Source: JACRLW01 sp050181465 (lineage in GTDB: Bacteria; Planctomycetota; UBA1135; UBA2386). Taken from it: DNA of 64,000 nucleotides. The notes beneath the pieces were generated by a model. That model was given only the letters and a program-made list of their open reading frames with translations, was not told where the DNA came from and searched no databases. The position numbers and the translations under genes were made by a program. The stretch spans positions 1 to 64,000 of the forward strand of contig JBFXDD010000016.1 of the NCBI GenBank assembly GCA_050181465.1, given 5' to 3'. Position 1 is the first letter of the stretch. Every line of letters starts with the position of its first letter. Positions 45,386-54,210 of this stretch are shown piece by piece.

Positions 45386-47082
45386 TCGACGCACCGCTCG
45401 CGCGCGCGCTCGTTCGCAAGGAACTCGGTGATCAAGCCGTCGCGTTCCGCCATGGGGCTCTGATCTGCGCGATCGCCGCCGTCGTGCTGGCTGCCGCAGA
45501 TGCTTCGCCCGGCTCGCCGGCGCTCGCAGTCGGCTTCGCTTGCATCGTGTGGCTGGCAGCCCACGTGAGCTCGGTATTCGGTGACGGAGAAGACCCTCCT
45601 TGCGGCATCTTTCTCGCGCGAGTTCCCACGTCACTCGCTGCCATCTTCACTGCTCGGATTGTGGTTCTGCTGCTCCTCGGCTCCGCGCTACTCGGAATCG
45701 CGCTCTTGCCGCAAGTCGTCTCGACAGTGCTCGGCGGGACTCATGCCGTTTCGGTGACGCACCGCTTCAGCGTGGCCTTCGTGGCGATCCCCACCGCTCT
45801 TGCATGGGCCGGCGGCACGCTCGCCATCGCACCGATGATTCCGCGGAGCGCACTGGCGATCGCCGGTGGCCCCATCGCGATGGCGCCCGTGTTCTTCTGG
45901 TTCGCGAGTGCGGGACTGCCCGCGCGGGAGGTCATGACATGGTCCGCGGGCGGGCTGCTGATCGCAGTCGCCGGCCTGATCGCAGCCTCCTTCGGATTCG
46001 TACGGGGTCGTCGGCTCCTGGCACCGCGTGGTCGTGCTGCCGTCGCAGTCGCACTCGCGGCGATCCCGTGCTACGGAGCGGTGCTCGTCGTCGTCAATCG
46101 GCGTGCTCACGAGCTGACCCATCCGAGTCCAGCGACCTGGATCGTCCGCGCCGGTCAGTCGGTCCTGGACTCCACCCACGCACAGATCTTCGTCTCGTCG
46201 CCCGGCAGCGACGTCGCCATCCCCGTGAAGATCCACCTCGCGAGCGGGGAAGTGCGATCCGCCGGCAAGCCGCGCACGCTGCATCCCTCCTACGCATCCT
46301 CGCAACACCGGCTTGCCACCCGGTTACGACGAGGTGCCGGCGAAGACTCTCTCCTGCGCACCTCGCGCGGCGAGCGGTACTGGAGCGAGGGGGCTCGAAT
46401 CGTCATCGCCCGCAATGCCGGGGAACCCGACCGAGTCGAACACGGCGTGGACGTTCCGCTCGCAGTGCGCGGCGACGCCGTACTCCTGCGCATCGCGTCC
46501 TGGGGTCACGACGAACCCGAGCGGTGCCGCATCCTCGATCTCACCCACGGCGATTACTTCCCGCAGCCGATCGTCTCTCCTGATCGCTTCTTCGCCTGCG
46601 ACGGCACTTGGCTGATCCTGGATACCGACACCGAGCGATGGATCGCACAGGATCCGCGGACCGGCGAGCGATCGGAGGTGCGTTGGTTGGAAGCAGACGA
46701 GACGCCAGTCCACAACTTGGACGCACATCACATGTTGGTGCGCGGTGCGCAGCAAGACCACGCCGTCGTAGATCGTCGGACACGGGCCCGAACGCTGCGG
46801 ACTCAGGGTGAGCTGCGGCCGCTGGAGTCGGATGCTCCGTCCGTACTCGCCGACGGCACGTCGCTGTTCCTGCTCGGTGAAGCTCGCGACGGGCAGGTCC
46901 TCGTCGGGCTCGCTCCCGACGGCTCGCAGCGCGGCTCGCACCTCGAGTGCGCAAGCGTGCTCGGTGGTCTGGGCGGCGATGAGGTCTTGGTGGTGCTCAC
47001 CGATCGGCGACGCATTGCGCGCCACTCGGTGAGCCGCGGGCACAGCCCGTTGAACCTCCGCTTCGTCGAGGGGGAACGATGA
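45376..47082 (+). CDS. ABC-type permease with large C-terminal soluble domain
   Basis: The 568-residue protein has about seven hydrophobic segments in the first 240 residues (ALICAIAAVVLAAADASP, IVVLLLLGSALLGIALLP, RAAVAVALAAIPCYGAVLVV). About 330 soluble residues follow, with beta-propeller-like short strands (ILDLTHGDY, TWLILDTDTERW, VLADGTSLFLLGEARDG). It overlaps the ATPase gene by 10 bases and the next permease by 4. Standard YtrC/D permeases lack such a domain. The soluble part probably faces the periplasm. Substrate unknown. Confidence 0.72.
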   Translation: MRMIDAPLARALVRKELGDQAVAFRHGALICAIAAVVLAAADASPGSPALAVGFACIVWLAAHVSSVFGDGEDPPCGIFLARVPTSLAAIFTARIVVLLLLGSALLGIALLPQVVSTVLGGTHAVSVTHRFSVAFVAIPTALAWAGGTLAIAPMIPRSALAIAGGPIAMAPVFFWFASAGLPAREVMTWSAGGLLIAVAGLIAASFGFVRGRRLLAPRGRAAVAVALAAIPCYGAVLVVVNRRAHELTHPSPATWIVRAGQSVLDSTHAQIFVSSPGSDVAIPVKIHLASGEVRSAGKPRTLHPSYASSQHRLATRLRRGAGEDSLLRTSRGERYWSEGARIVIARNAGEPDRVEHGVDVPLAVRGDAVLLRIASWGHDEPERCRILDLTHGDYFPQPIVSPDRFFACDGTWLILDTDTERWIAQDPRTGERSEVRWLEADETPVHNLDAHHMLVRGAQQDHAVVDRRTRARTLRTQGELRPLESDAPSVLADGTSLFLLGEARDGQVLVGLAPDGSQRGSHLECASVLGGLGGDEVLVVLTDRRRIARHSVSRGHSPLNLRFVEGER

Positions 47083-48770
47083 TCGGGGCCTTCTGCGCGC
47101 ATGCGCGCAAGGAGATCCGTGAGCAACGATCCCTGCTGCTTTCCGGCGGCGTGGTCGTGCTGTTGGCGGTCCCCGCCACCGCGGCTCTTACGGGATACCC
47201 AGGTTGGACCGCACACACGTCCCGGCTCACGCTCTCCTTCATGGGTGCGATGATGTTCCTCGCGACGATCGCCGGCGACCTACTGAGCGGAGATCGCATC
47301 CGCAACACGCGTGGCTTTCTCGCCCGGACGCCGCGCGGGCTGCGATTCTCGTTCGGCGTCAAGCTCGCGTTCCTGGTCATCGCCGCCCCGCTCCTGCCCA
47401 TTATGGGCTGGTGGCTGGGTTCATGGTCGATCGCGGAGGATCTCGCGTCAGCGAAGAACGACTCGGCGATCGTCGCGCTCTTCGCACTCGCGCCGCTGTG
47501 GGTCTTCGCCTGCGGTGCGTTCGTCAACCGCCCCGTGCTGGCGCTGCCGCTGGGTCTCGCGGTACTCGTGCCGTGGCTCTTACTGCTGAACACGGCGATG
47601 GCGCGAATGGCGGGGACACCGTTCGGCTACTGGCTGTCCACGACCGTCGGTTCGCGGTTGGCGATCGGCTTCGGCGTGCTCACCGTCGCCGTCCTGGCGG
47701 CGAGTCGTCGTGCGTTCACACTTCGCCGACGCGCTGCCCTCACGCCGTTGGCCACCGGTGTGTTCCTCGCCAGTCTGCCTCTCGTCCATCTCTGGTATCT
47801 CGCGACCGAACCGAGCGCGCACGAGTTGCGACTGCATCCATACTTCCAGTCGCCGGACTCGAACGCCGGCATCTTCGGCGCCGAGTCCGTGCAGAGTCCG
47901 AACGCGCTGAGCTGGACCGTGAAGATCGACCAGGACTCCGGCGCGCTCACGGTGCCCGACGACGACGCCCTCGCTCGCGAACTCAGCCATCCTCGACGCG
48001 TTGCTTCGCGATTCTCGCTGCCGTCGGGAGACGTCGTCGAACACAGTCTCGAGGAGATCCGCATCCGTCGTGGCGACCGCGAGGTCTTCCACCACCGGAT
48101 CGAGGGACGGATCGCGTCACGATGTGGATTGGGATTCGAGCTCCGACGCGTCGCGTCCAAGATCGACGAGAACCGGCGAACGGGAATCATCGACCTCGTG
48201 CGCGGACTCTTCGTCGAGGCTTCGACCACGACTCCGAAGTACGTCACCATCACAGTGGAGGGTTGGGTCGTCGCGGACCGAACGCGGACCCGCCCTTATC
48301 GCGCCGAGAACTGGCGTTTGGTCGACCCGATGACTCGGGTCGAGCGACCGCTCGACGCTCTGCGAGCCGGCGACGATGTCGTGAACGTTCTCCTGGATGG
48401 TCGCTTGCTCGTGACACTGCGCTCGGCCGACGCGAAGCAGGACGATCGCGCGGCCGTCGTCGATCTGCGTGACGGTACCCGGAAGGACCTCGACCTGGAT
48501 CCGCGTCTCCCGGCGGCTGCGTTGCAATGGTATCGGGCGATGAGGGAGCGCACCGACTCGCCGGACCGCGACCGCGACTGGTTCCAAGGTCGAGACGACT
48601 CGCTCTTCTACCTGGCGCCGGGTTCCGATCGATTCACGCACTTCGCAGACGACGTACGAGTGGTCGCACCAGGCAATCCGAGGGAACTTCTCGTCCTTCG
48701 CCGGAGCGGCCGCCAGCTCTGCGCCCTGCCGATCGACGGTGGACCGCCGCGAGTGATCTTCCCGCGGTGA
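47079..48770 (+). CDS. second ABC-type permease with large C-terminal soluble domain
   Basis: The 563-residue protein has the same layout as the preceding gene: seven hydrophobic segments (LLLSGGVVVLLAVPATAAL, LAFLVIAAPLLPIMGWWLG, LALPLGLAVLVPWLLLL, TGVFLASLPLVHLWYL), then about 320 soluble residues with propeller-like strands (VNVLLDGRLLVTLRSADAK, RELLVLRRSGRQLCALP). The two were probably produced by duplication and would form the membrane dimer. The ATGA overlap at 47079 indicates translational coupling. Confidence 0.72.
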   Translation: MIGAFCAHARKEIREQRSLLLSGGVVVLLAVPATAALTGYPGWTAHTSRLTLSFMGAMMFLATIAGDLLSGDRIRNTRGFLARTPRGLRFSFGVKLAFLVIAAPLLPIMGWWLGSWSIAEDLASAKNDSAIVALFALAPLWVFACGAFVNRPVLALPLGLAVLVPWLLLLNTAMARMAGTPFGYWLSTTVGSRLAIGFGVLTVAVLAASRRAFTLRRRAALTPLATGVFLASLPLVHLWYLATEPSAHELRLHPYFQSPDSNAGIFGAESVQSPNALSWTVKIDQDSGALTVPDDDALARELSHPRRVASRFSLPSGDVVEHSLEEIRIRRGDREVFHHRIEGRIASRCGLGFELRRVASKIDENRRTGIIDLVRGLFVEASTTTPKYVTITVEGWVVADRTRTRPYRAENWRLVDPMTRVERPLDALRAGDDVVNVLLDGRLLVTLRSADAKQDDRAAVVDLRDGTRKDLDLDPRLPAAALQWYRAMRERTDSPDRDRDWFQGRDDSLFYLAPGSDRFTHFADDVRVVAPGNPRELLVLRRSGRQLCALPIDGGPPRVIFPR

Positions 48771-48797
48771 GTTCGGCGCGGTAGAACCAAGCTCGCT

Positions 48798-49538
48798 TTG
48801 GCTTCGCCAGCACAACGTCCGACTCGCTTCCAGATCTTCGGTGAGCGTTGCTCGGGCACGAACTACGTCAGCGAACTGCTGCGGCGCAATCTTCGCCGCA
48901 TGCGTCCCACCGACGAATTCGGCTGGAAGCACGGTTGGCCCGCGCGCGATTTGAGCGGCGCGAGCGATTGTCTGTTCGTGGTCGTCCATCGCGACCCCTT
49001 CGACTGGGTGCGCAGCCTGCACGCCAAGCCGTGGCATGCCGCCGCGACGCTGCGCGGGCGTCCGATCGGCGAGTTCCTGCACGAACCCTGGTGGTGCGTG
49101 TGGGGTGCGGACATGGAGCTTGATTCAGGTGATCCTCGGCGTGGGCAGGAGATGCTTCACGAACGAGATCCTGTCACGCGCGAGCGATTTGCAAACGTCA
49201 TGCGCCTACGGAGCGCGAAACTCCGAGCGTGGCTCTCGCTCCGCGATACCGTTCCTCACCTGCACCTGCTCGCCTACGAGAATGCCGCGCGCGAGGGATT
49301 CGACGTAGTCCGCGAGATCGCCGCCCGCTTCGACCTGCGGCGGTGGCCGTGGTATCGGCCGATCCAAACCGACAAGGGTGGACCCAACCGTTTCGTGCCC
49401 CGCGAGCACGCTCCTCTGTCGTCGGCGGATCTGCGCTGGATCGCCGAGGAACTGGATTCCGACCTGGAAGCGAGTCTCGGTCGCGATATGACCGCTCGCG
49501 TTCGGGAACTCGAAGCGATCGCCGCGTTGCGAGTGTGA
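48798..49538 (+). CDS. sulfotransferase family protein
   Basis: The 246-residue protein has a 5'-phosphosulfate loop FQIFGERCSGTNYVSELL near residues 12-29 and a 3'-phosphate motif CLFVVVHRDPFDWVRSLH near 57-74. These match PAPS-dependent sulfotransferases, with Cys-Ser-Gly-Thr-Asn instead of the usual Lys-Ser-Gly-Thr. The only plausible start is a TTG at 48798. It follows the ABC operon by 27 bases and may be co-transcribed. The acceptor is unknown, probably a sugar. Confidence 0.78.
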   Translation: MASPAQRPTRFQIFGERCSGTNYVSELLRRNLRRMRPTDEFGWKHGWPARDLSGASDCLFVVVHRDPFDWVRSLHAKPWHAAATLRGRPIGEFLHEPWWCVWGADMELDSGDPRRGQEMLHERDPVTRERFANVMRLRSAKLRAWLSLRDTVPHLHLLAYENAAREGFDVVREIAARFDLRRWPWYRPIQTDKGGPNRFVPREHAPLSSADLRWIAEELDSDLEASLGRDMTARVRELEAIAALRV

Positions 49539-49548
49539 GCTCTCGAGG

Positions 49549-50505
49549 ATGAACGAGCGGGATCGCCTCGAACGCCTCGCGCGACTTCGCGACGGCTTTC
49601 TCCGCGCCGGCGATGCTTCGAGGGGGCTGCGCGACTACTGGCGGGATACCGAAGACCTCGAGGTCTACGACGAGTTTCTCGGCGAGAGGATCGGCCAGAA
49701 GTGGGACGCCGTGCTCGAGGAGCTGGTACAGCGCAGCTACCCCGCAGTGCCTACCGACCTCGTCGTCGACTTGGGCTGCGGCAGCGGGATCGCCGGACGT
49801 CGTTACGCAGCATGCTTCCCACTGCGACGTCTCGAGTTCCACGATCGATCGACGTTGGCGATGGACTTCGCCGCCGCACGCGCTCGCCGCGCGTTTCCAT
49901 CACTCGAGATCGTGACGGCGCGCGACCCGAAGCCTCGCGCGGTGGACGTGCTCCTCGTGAGTCACGTCCTCGACGAGCTCGATGCAGTCGGCGAAGCGTG
50001 GCTCAGTGCATGGCTCGAAGTCAGTCGCACGGTCATCTTCGTCGAGCCCGGCACGCACGCCGTGTCCCGTCGACTCGGCGCCTTCCGCGAACGGCTCCGT
50101 TCGCAGGTCCGCATCCTGGGACCGTGCCCGCATGCCGCGGCCTGTCCGGCGCTGAACAATGAAAGCGACTGGTGCCATTTCTTCGCCAAGCCGGCACCGG
50201 AGTCGTTCACCGACGGCGACACCGTGCGGCGGGCGCGCGAGCTGGGGGTCGACTTGCGCTCGCTGCCCTACGCATTCCTGGCCTGGACGCGGCGCGACAC
50301 GATCACGCCTGACGATGCGATCTGGCCGGGTCGGGTGCTCGGTCGTCCACGCGTCGCGACGCACGCCGCCGAGCTCAGCGTGTGCGGTCTCGACGGCCTG
50401 ACGACGGCGCGCGTCGAGAAGCGCCGCGATCGAGCGCTCTACAAGCAGCTCGACAAACGTCCACACGACCTTCGTCGTTGGCCGCCGCCCGCCGAAGCTC
50501 CGTGA
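49549..50505 (+). CDS. Rsm22/METTL17-like methyltransferase-fold protein
   Basis: The 318-residue protein has a SAM-type fold VVDLGCGSGIAGRRYA near residue 72, then LLVSHVLDEL and TVIFVEPGTHAVSRRL. A cysteine cluster follows: GPCPHAAACPALNNESDWCH near 201-220, then FFAKPAP. This CPH-x4-CP-x6-DWCHF pattern is the hallmark of the Rsm22 family, whose mitochondrial member METTL17 binds a 4Fe-4S cluster and assists small ribosomal subunit assembly. A similar role in the bacterial ribosome is inferred. Confidence 0.85.
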   Translation: MNERDRLERLARLRDGFLRAGDASRGLRDYWRDTEDLEVYDEFLGERIGQKWDAVLEELVQRSYPAVPTDLVVDLGCGSGIAGRRYAACFPLRRLEFHDRSTLAMDFAAARARRAFPSLEIVTARDPKPRAVDVLLVSHVLDELDAVGEAWLSAWLEVSRTVIFVEPGTHAVSRRLGAFRERLRSQVRILGPCPHAAACPALNNESDWCHFFAKPAPESFTDGDTVRRARELGVDLRSLPYAFLAWTRRDTITPDDAIWPGRVLGRPRVATHAAELSVCGLDGLTTARVEKRRDRALYKQLDKRPHDLRRWPPPAEAP

Positions 50506-50561
50506 CCGGAATCTCCAACGAGATCGCCACGCCCTCGGCCGGCGAACGGAACGGTGTTCAA

Positions 50562-51389
50562 TCAGTCACGTGCGGACCGTGTCCAGTTGCCTGGTCCGTA
50601 CAGCTCGTCGACGAGCTTCCCCATCAAGTTCACATTGGCTTCGTCTTCGAACCCGAACACCATGCAGCCGCCGTACTGGTGTGCCATGATCCAGCGAACG
50701 TCGTCGCTCCACGAAGGCGGGAGTTGTTGATTCCAGTACCCCATCGCAACTCGGGGCGCGAGCATTCCCGCCTGGACGTACGGTGGTAGGGCGCACTGTG
50801 CAGGTTCGCCGTAGTTCATCTGCCACCCGTAGTCGAGGTTCTGCTCGAGGGTGCAGCCGTTCCAGGCCACGCCGAAGTAGGACTGATCCGCAGCCAGAAC
50901 TTTGGTGATCAGCATGGAAGGAGACTTCCGTCGCATCAACGTGGTGACCATCGCGAGAGAGTTCGTGATCGGTTGACCCTGGCTGTATTCGTCGTCGATG
51001 TCGATTCCGTCGAGACCATAGTGCTCGACGAGTTCGATCAAGTAGTCCACGAACGCCGTCGCGCTCGCCTCGGTCCGGAACTGCGACCAACCGACGTCAC
51101 TCCAACCGTTCGTGATGGTCAGCAGCACCTTGATGCCCTGTGACTGCAGGTAAGCGACCGCATCACTGTCCAAGACCGACTGAATGTTCGGGTTGAACTG
51201 ATCGGCGGTAGGCGGCTGGTTGTTCTCGGCGCGCAGGAAGGGTGAGGTAGCGCTCGCGTAGTTCGCCGCGAAGATGCAGACGAAGCGGACTGCCGCAGTG
51301 CCATCCGCTCTTCTCCAGCTCGCGATGTCCTTGACAGCCGCGACGTCTCGTGGGTTGATGTAAACGGTGGTCAGGTAGTTCGTGGTCAT
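50562..51389 (-). CDS. GH18 endo-beta-N-acetylglucosaminidase-like protein (EndoH/F type)
   Basis: The 275-residue protein contains YGLDGIDIDDEYSQ near residues 124-137, the GH18 DxxDxDxE motif followed by Tyr as in EndoH. The (beta/alpha)8 barrel pattern is visible in VLLTITNGWSDVGWSQF and MGYWNQQLPPSW. There is no signal peptide, although EndoH enzymes act on extracellular glycoproteins. A cytoplasmic role or non-classical export is possible. It is monocistronic, facing away from the acyl-CoA operon. Confidence 0.8.
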   Translation of the reverse strand: MTTNYLTTVYINPRDVAAVKDIASWRRADGTAAVRFVCIFAANYASATSPFLRAENNQPPTADQFNPNIQSVLDSDAVAYLQSQGIKVLLTITNGWSDVGWSQFRTEASATAFVDYLIELVEHYGLDGIDIDDEYSQGQPITNSLAMVTTLMRRKSPSMLITKVLAADQSYFGVAWNGCTLEQNLDYGWQMNYGEPAQCALPPYVQAGMLAPRVAMGYWNQQLPPSWSDDVRWIMAHQYGGCMVFGFEDEANVNLMGKLVDELYGPGNWTRSARD

Positions 51390-51452
51390 AGCATCCTCGT
51401 TGAGGCCGATCCTCTTTCCTCGAGACGAGCCCGATTGCCGGGCCCGCGGAGC

Positions 51453-51474
51453 CTAGCCCGGATTATTCGTGATC
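51453..51474. repeat. solo end of the dispersed repeat
   Basis: TAGCCCGGATTATTCGTGAT matches the left end of unit A (TAGCCCGGACTATGCGTGAA) at 17 of 20 positions. It lies just past the stop of the 3-hydroxyacyl-CoA dehydrogenase gene. No further part of the repeat is visible here. Confidence 0.5.
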
Positions 51475-51475
51475 G

Positions 51476-52351
51476 TCACCCGCCGGACCAATCGTAGAAG
51501 CCCTTACCGGACTTCTTGCCGAGCTCGCCGCGCGCGACCATCTCCCGCATGAGTCGCGGGGCTGCGAAGACTTCGCTGTCGAGTTCCTTGCGAAGGTAGT
51601 CGGCGATCGAGAGGCGCACGTCGAGGCCGACGAGATCGGTGAGGCGCAGCGGTCCCATCGGATGTCGGTAGCCGAGCTCCATCGCCTTGTCGATATCGGC
51701 AGCGGAGGCGACGCCGGACTCGACCATGCGGATCGCCTCCAATCCGAGACACACACCCAAGCGGGATGTCGCGAAGCCCGGGCTGTCCTTGACGACGATT
51801 GCCTCCTTGCCGATCGCAAGGGCATGACGCTGCACGAGCGCGAGGGTGTCGTCGGAGCACCCCTCCGGCCGCACGATCTCGAGCAAGCTCATGATCGGCA
51901 CCGGGTTGAAGAAGTGCATCCCGATGCACCGCTCGCGGTTGGGCGTCGCGGCGAAGATCTGCGAGAGAGCGAGCGAAGAAGTATTGGTCGCCAGGACGGT
52001 CTGCGCGGACACCTCCGCGGCAGCGCGCCCGAACAGCTCGCGCTTGAGCTCCAGCTTCTCGGGCACCGCCTCGATCACGAGCGCGGCTCCACTCACGGCG
52101 GCATCGAACGAAGTCGTCGGCCGCAATCGTTCGATGGTAGCTTCACGTTGCTCGACGCTCACCTTTCCCTTGGCCACTCCCTTGTCGAGAAAGTCCGTGA
52201 TGGTCTGCATGCCGCGATCCACGAAGCGCTGCTCGATGTCGAACAACCGCACGGTCGAGCCGGCCTGTGCGCACACCTGCGCGATGCCGGCACCCATGGT
52301 GCCCGCACCAAGGACCACGATGAACGGAAAGGGATTGTCGTTGGATGTCAT
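51476..52351 (-). CDS. 3-hydroxyacyl-CoA dehydrogenase (3-hydroxybutyryl-CoA dehydrogenase type)
   Basis: The 291-residue protein has the NAD loop VVLGAGTMGAGIAQVCAQAG near residues 12-31, the catalytic His in MHFFNPVPIMSLLEIV, and the C-terminal domain signature DSPGFATSRLG with a final GKKSGKGFYDW. Length fits the single-function Hbd/PaaH group. Oxidises 3-hydroxyacyl-CoA to 3-ketoacyl-CoA. It directly follows the enoyl-CoA hydratase gene (stop at 52352-52354, start at 52351), last in the four-gene operon. Confidence 0.94.
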   Translation of the reverse strand: MTSNDNPFPFIVVLGAGTMGAGIAQVCAQAGSTVRLFDIEQRFVDRGMQTITDFLDKGVAKGKVSVEQREATIERLRPTTSFDAAVSGAALVIEAVPEKLELKRELFGRAAAEVSAQTVLATNTSSLALSQIFAATPNRERCIGMHFFNPVPIMSLLEIVRPEGCSDDTLALVQRHALAIGKEAIVVKDSPGFATSRLGVCLGLEAIRMVESGVASAADIDKAMELGYRHPMGPLRLTDLVGLDVRLSIADYLRKELDSEVFAAPRLMREMVARGELGKKSGKGFYDWSGG

Positions 52352-53134
52352 TCAGCTCTTCTTCTGCTTGCTGTCGCGATCGCGCTTCTCGAGAAATGCG
52401 CGCATACGCTCGCGCTTGTCGCTGCTGTCGAACAAGGTCGCCTGAAGCGCGCTCTCGACGGTGATCGCGTTGCTCGGATCGCTGCGCACGAGCGCGTTCA
52501 TCGAGGCCTTGGCCGCGCGCACGGCGAGCGGACCGTTGTGGGCGATCTCGCGCGCGAGGGCGACCGCACGATCCAGGACTTCGCCGTCGGGAACGACCCG
52601 ATTGACGAGCCCGATACGCTCTGCCTCGACCGCATCGACGATCCTGCCGGTGTAGATCAGTTCGCGGGCTCGGCCGAGCCCGATGAGTCGCGGCATGCGG
52701 TAGGTCGCGCCCGCGGCCGGGATGATCCCGAGGCTCACTTCAGGCTGCCCCAGACGCGCCGACTCCCCCGCGATCCGAAGATCGCAGGCCATCGCGAGTT
52801 CACAACCGCCGCCGAGACAGAACCCGCGGATCGCCGCGATCACCGGCACCGGAAACTCTTCGACTCGCCGAAACAGCGTGGAGTTGATGGCGAGCAACGC
52901 ATCCTGCGAGGTCCGCTTCTCGAGTTGCGCGATGTCGGCGCCGGCAGCAAAGGCTCTCTCGCCAGCGCCGGTGATGACCAGCGCAGCGAGCCCGGACTCC
53001 GCCTCGAGTCGTTCGAGGTCGGCATGCAGAGCTTCGACCATCTCGCGATCGATCGCGTTACGTCGCTGCGGCGCGTTGAGGGTGACGACGGCGACGTTGC
53101 CATCGACTCGACATAGGGTTCTGGGTTCGTCCAT
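52352..53134 (-). CDS. enoyl-CoA hydratase/isomerase family protein
   Basis: The 260-residue crotonase has AFAAGADIAQLE near residue 64, the oxyanion-hole segment IAAIRGFCLGGGCELAMACD near 98-117, and QPEVSLGIIPAAGATYRMPR with the two catalytic Glu positions filled in LGQPEV and the preceding region. Adds water to 2-enoyl-CoA. The ATG at 53134 starts 26 bases after the alcohol dehydrogenase gene. It is one of two crotonases in the operon. Confidence 0.92.
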   Translation of the reverse strand: MDEPRTLCRVDGNVAVVTLNAPQRRNAIDREMVEALHADLERLEAESGLAALVITGAGERAFAAGADIAQLEKRTSQDALLAINSTLFRRVEEFPVPVIAAIRGFCLGGGCELAMACDLRIAGESARLGQPEVSLGIIPAAGATYRMPRLIGLGRARELIYTGRIVDAVEAERIGLVNRVVPDGEVLDRAVALAREIAHNGPLAVRAAKASMNALVRSDPSNAITVESALQATLFDSSDKRERMRAFLEKRDRDSKQKKS

Positions 53135-53160
53135 GGTCGAACGTCCGGAGCGGGAGCTTC

Positions 53161-54210
53161 TCAGCGAGCGGCGAGAGCGGGATCGAGAACGACGACGATC
53201 TTGCCGAACACCTCGCGCGCTTCCAACCGTCGATGCGCCTCGCGCAGTTCCTCGAAGGGCAGGATCGCGTCGACGACCGGGGTGAGGCGACCGCGCCCCA
53301 TCAACTCCAGGATGCGCCACGAGTCGCCGCGACGCCCCATCGTGCTGCCGAGGATGGACAGGTTCTTGAAGAAGATCTGGTGCAGCGAGATGCCGACCGC
53401 GCCGCCCGTCGTCGCACCGCAGGTCACCAAGCGACCACCGCGGGCGAGACATTTCACGCTGCGATCGAAGGTGGCCTCGCCCACATGCTCGAACACGACG
53501 TCGACGCCGCGCTTGCCGGTGAGGCGACGTACTTCCTCGAGGAAGTCAGCCGACGAGGTGTCGATGACATCGTCCGCACCGAGCGCGCGCGCGCGATCGC
53601 ACTTCGCCGCGTTGCCGGCGGTCGCGATCACTCGCGCACCGAACAACGACGCGATCTGCACCGCGGCACTGCCGACACCGGAACCGCCGGCGTGGATCAG
53701 CACGGATTCACCGGCCCGCAGCTCGGCTCGGCGCACGAGCATGTTCCAGGCAGTGAGGAACGCGAGTGAGAACGACGCGGCCTCGGCGAACCCGAGCCGC
53801 TTCGGCTTGGGCGCGACGTTCGCCGCGGGCACGACGACGTAGTCTGCGCAGGTCCCATCGCGACTTTCACCGAGGATCGCGTAGTGCCGACAGAGATTGT
53901 CCTCGCCGGTAGCGCACGCCGAACAAACCCCGCAGGATGCGCCGGGAAACACGACGACTTCCTCACCGGGTCGTCGATCGAGCACGCCTTCGCCCACCGC
54001 GTCGATCACGCCGGCACCGTCGGAACCCAGCACGAGGGGCAGGGGGAATCGATGTCCGGGTACGCCGCGGCGAACCCACGTATCCAAGTGGTTCACGCCG
54101 GCGGCGACGATGCGCACGCGCACTTCACCCGCGCCGACCGCCGGCACCTCGCGCTCTTCGAAGCGAATGCGCTCGAAGTCGCCGTGCTCGAAGACCACCG
54201 CCGCTCTCAT
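53161..54210 (-). CDS. zinc-binding medium-chain alcohol dehydrogenase/quinone oxidoreductase
   Basis: The 349-residue MDR protein has a GroES-like domain with LPLVLGSDGAGVIDAVGEGV and the structural zinc cysteines in PGASCGVCSACATGEDNLC (four Cys). The Rossmann loop LIHAGGSGVGSAAVQIAS is near residue 170. Catalytic zinc residues are only partly conserved (GVNHLD replaces the Cys position), as in quinone oxidoreductase-like members. Its start overlaps the upstream crotonase stop by 4 bases. Presumably it reduces or oxidises an intermediate of the same CoA pathway. Confidence 0.9.
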   Translation of the reverse strand: MRAAVVFEHGDFERIRFEEREVPAVGAGEVRVRIVAAGVNHLDTWVRRGVPGHRFPLPLVLGSDGAGVIDAVGEGVLDRRPGEEVVVFPGASCGVCSACATGEDNLCRHYAILGESRDGTCADYVVVPAANVAPKPKRLGFAEAASFSLAFLTAWNMLVRRAELRAGESVLIHAGGSGVGSAAVQIASLFGARVIATAGNAAKCDRARALGADDVIDTSSADFLEEVRRLTGKRGVDVVFEHVGEATFDRSVKCLARGGRLVTCGATTGGAVGISLHQIFFKNLSILGSTMGRRGDSWRILELMGRGRLTPVVDAILPFEELREAHRRLEAREVFGKIVVVLDPALAAR

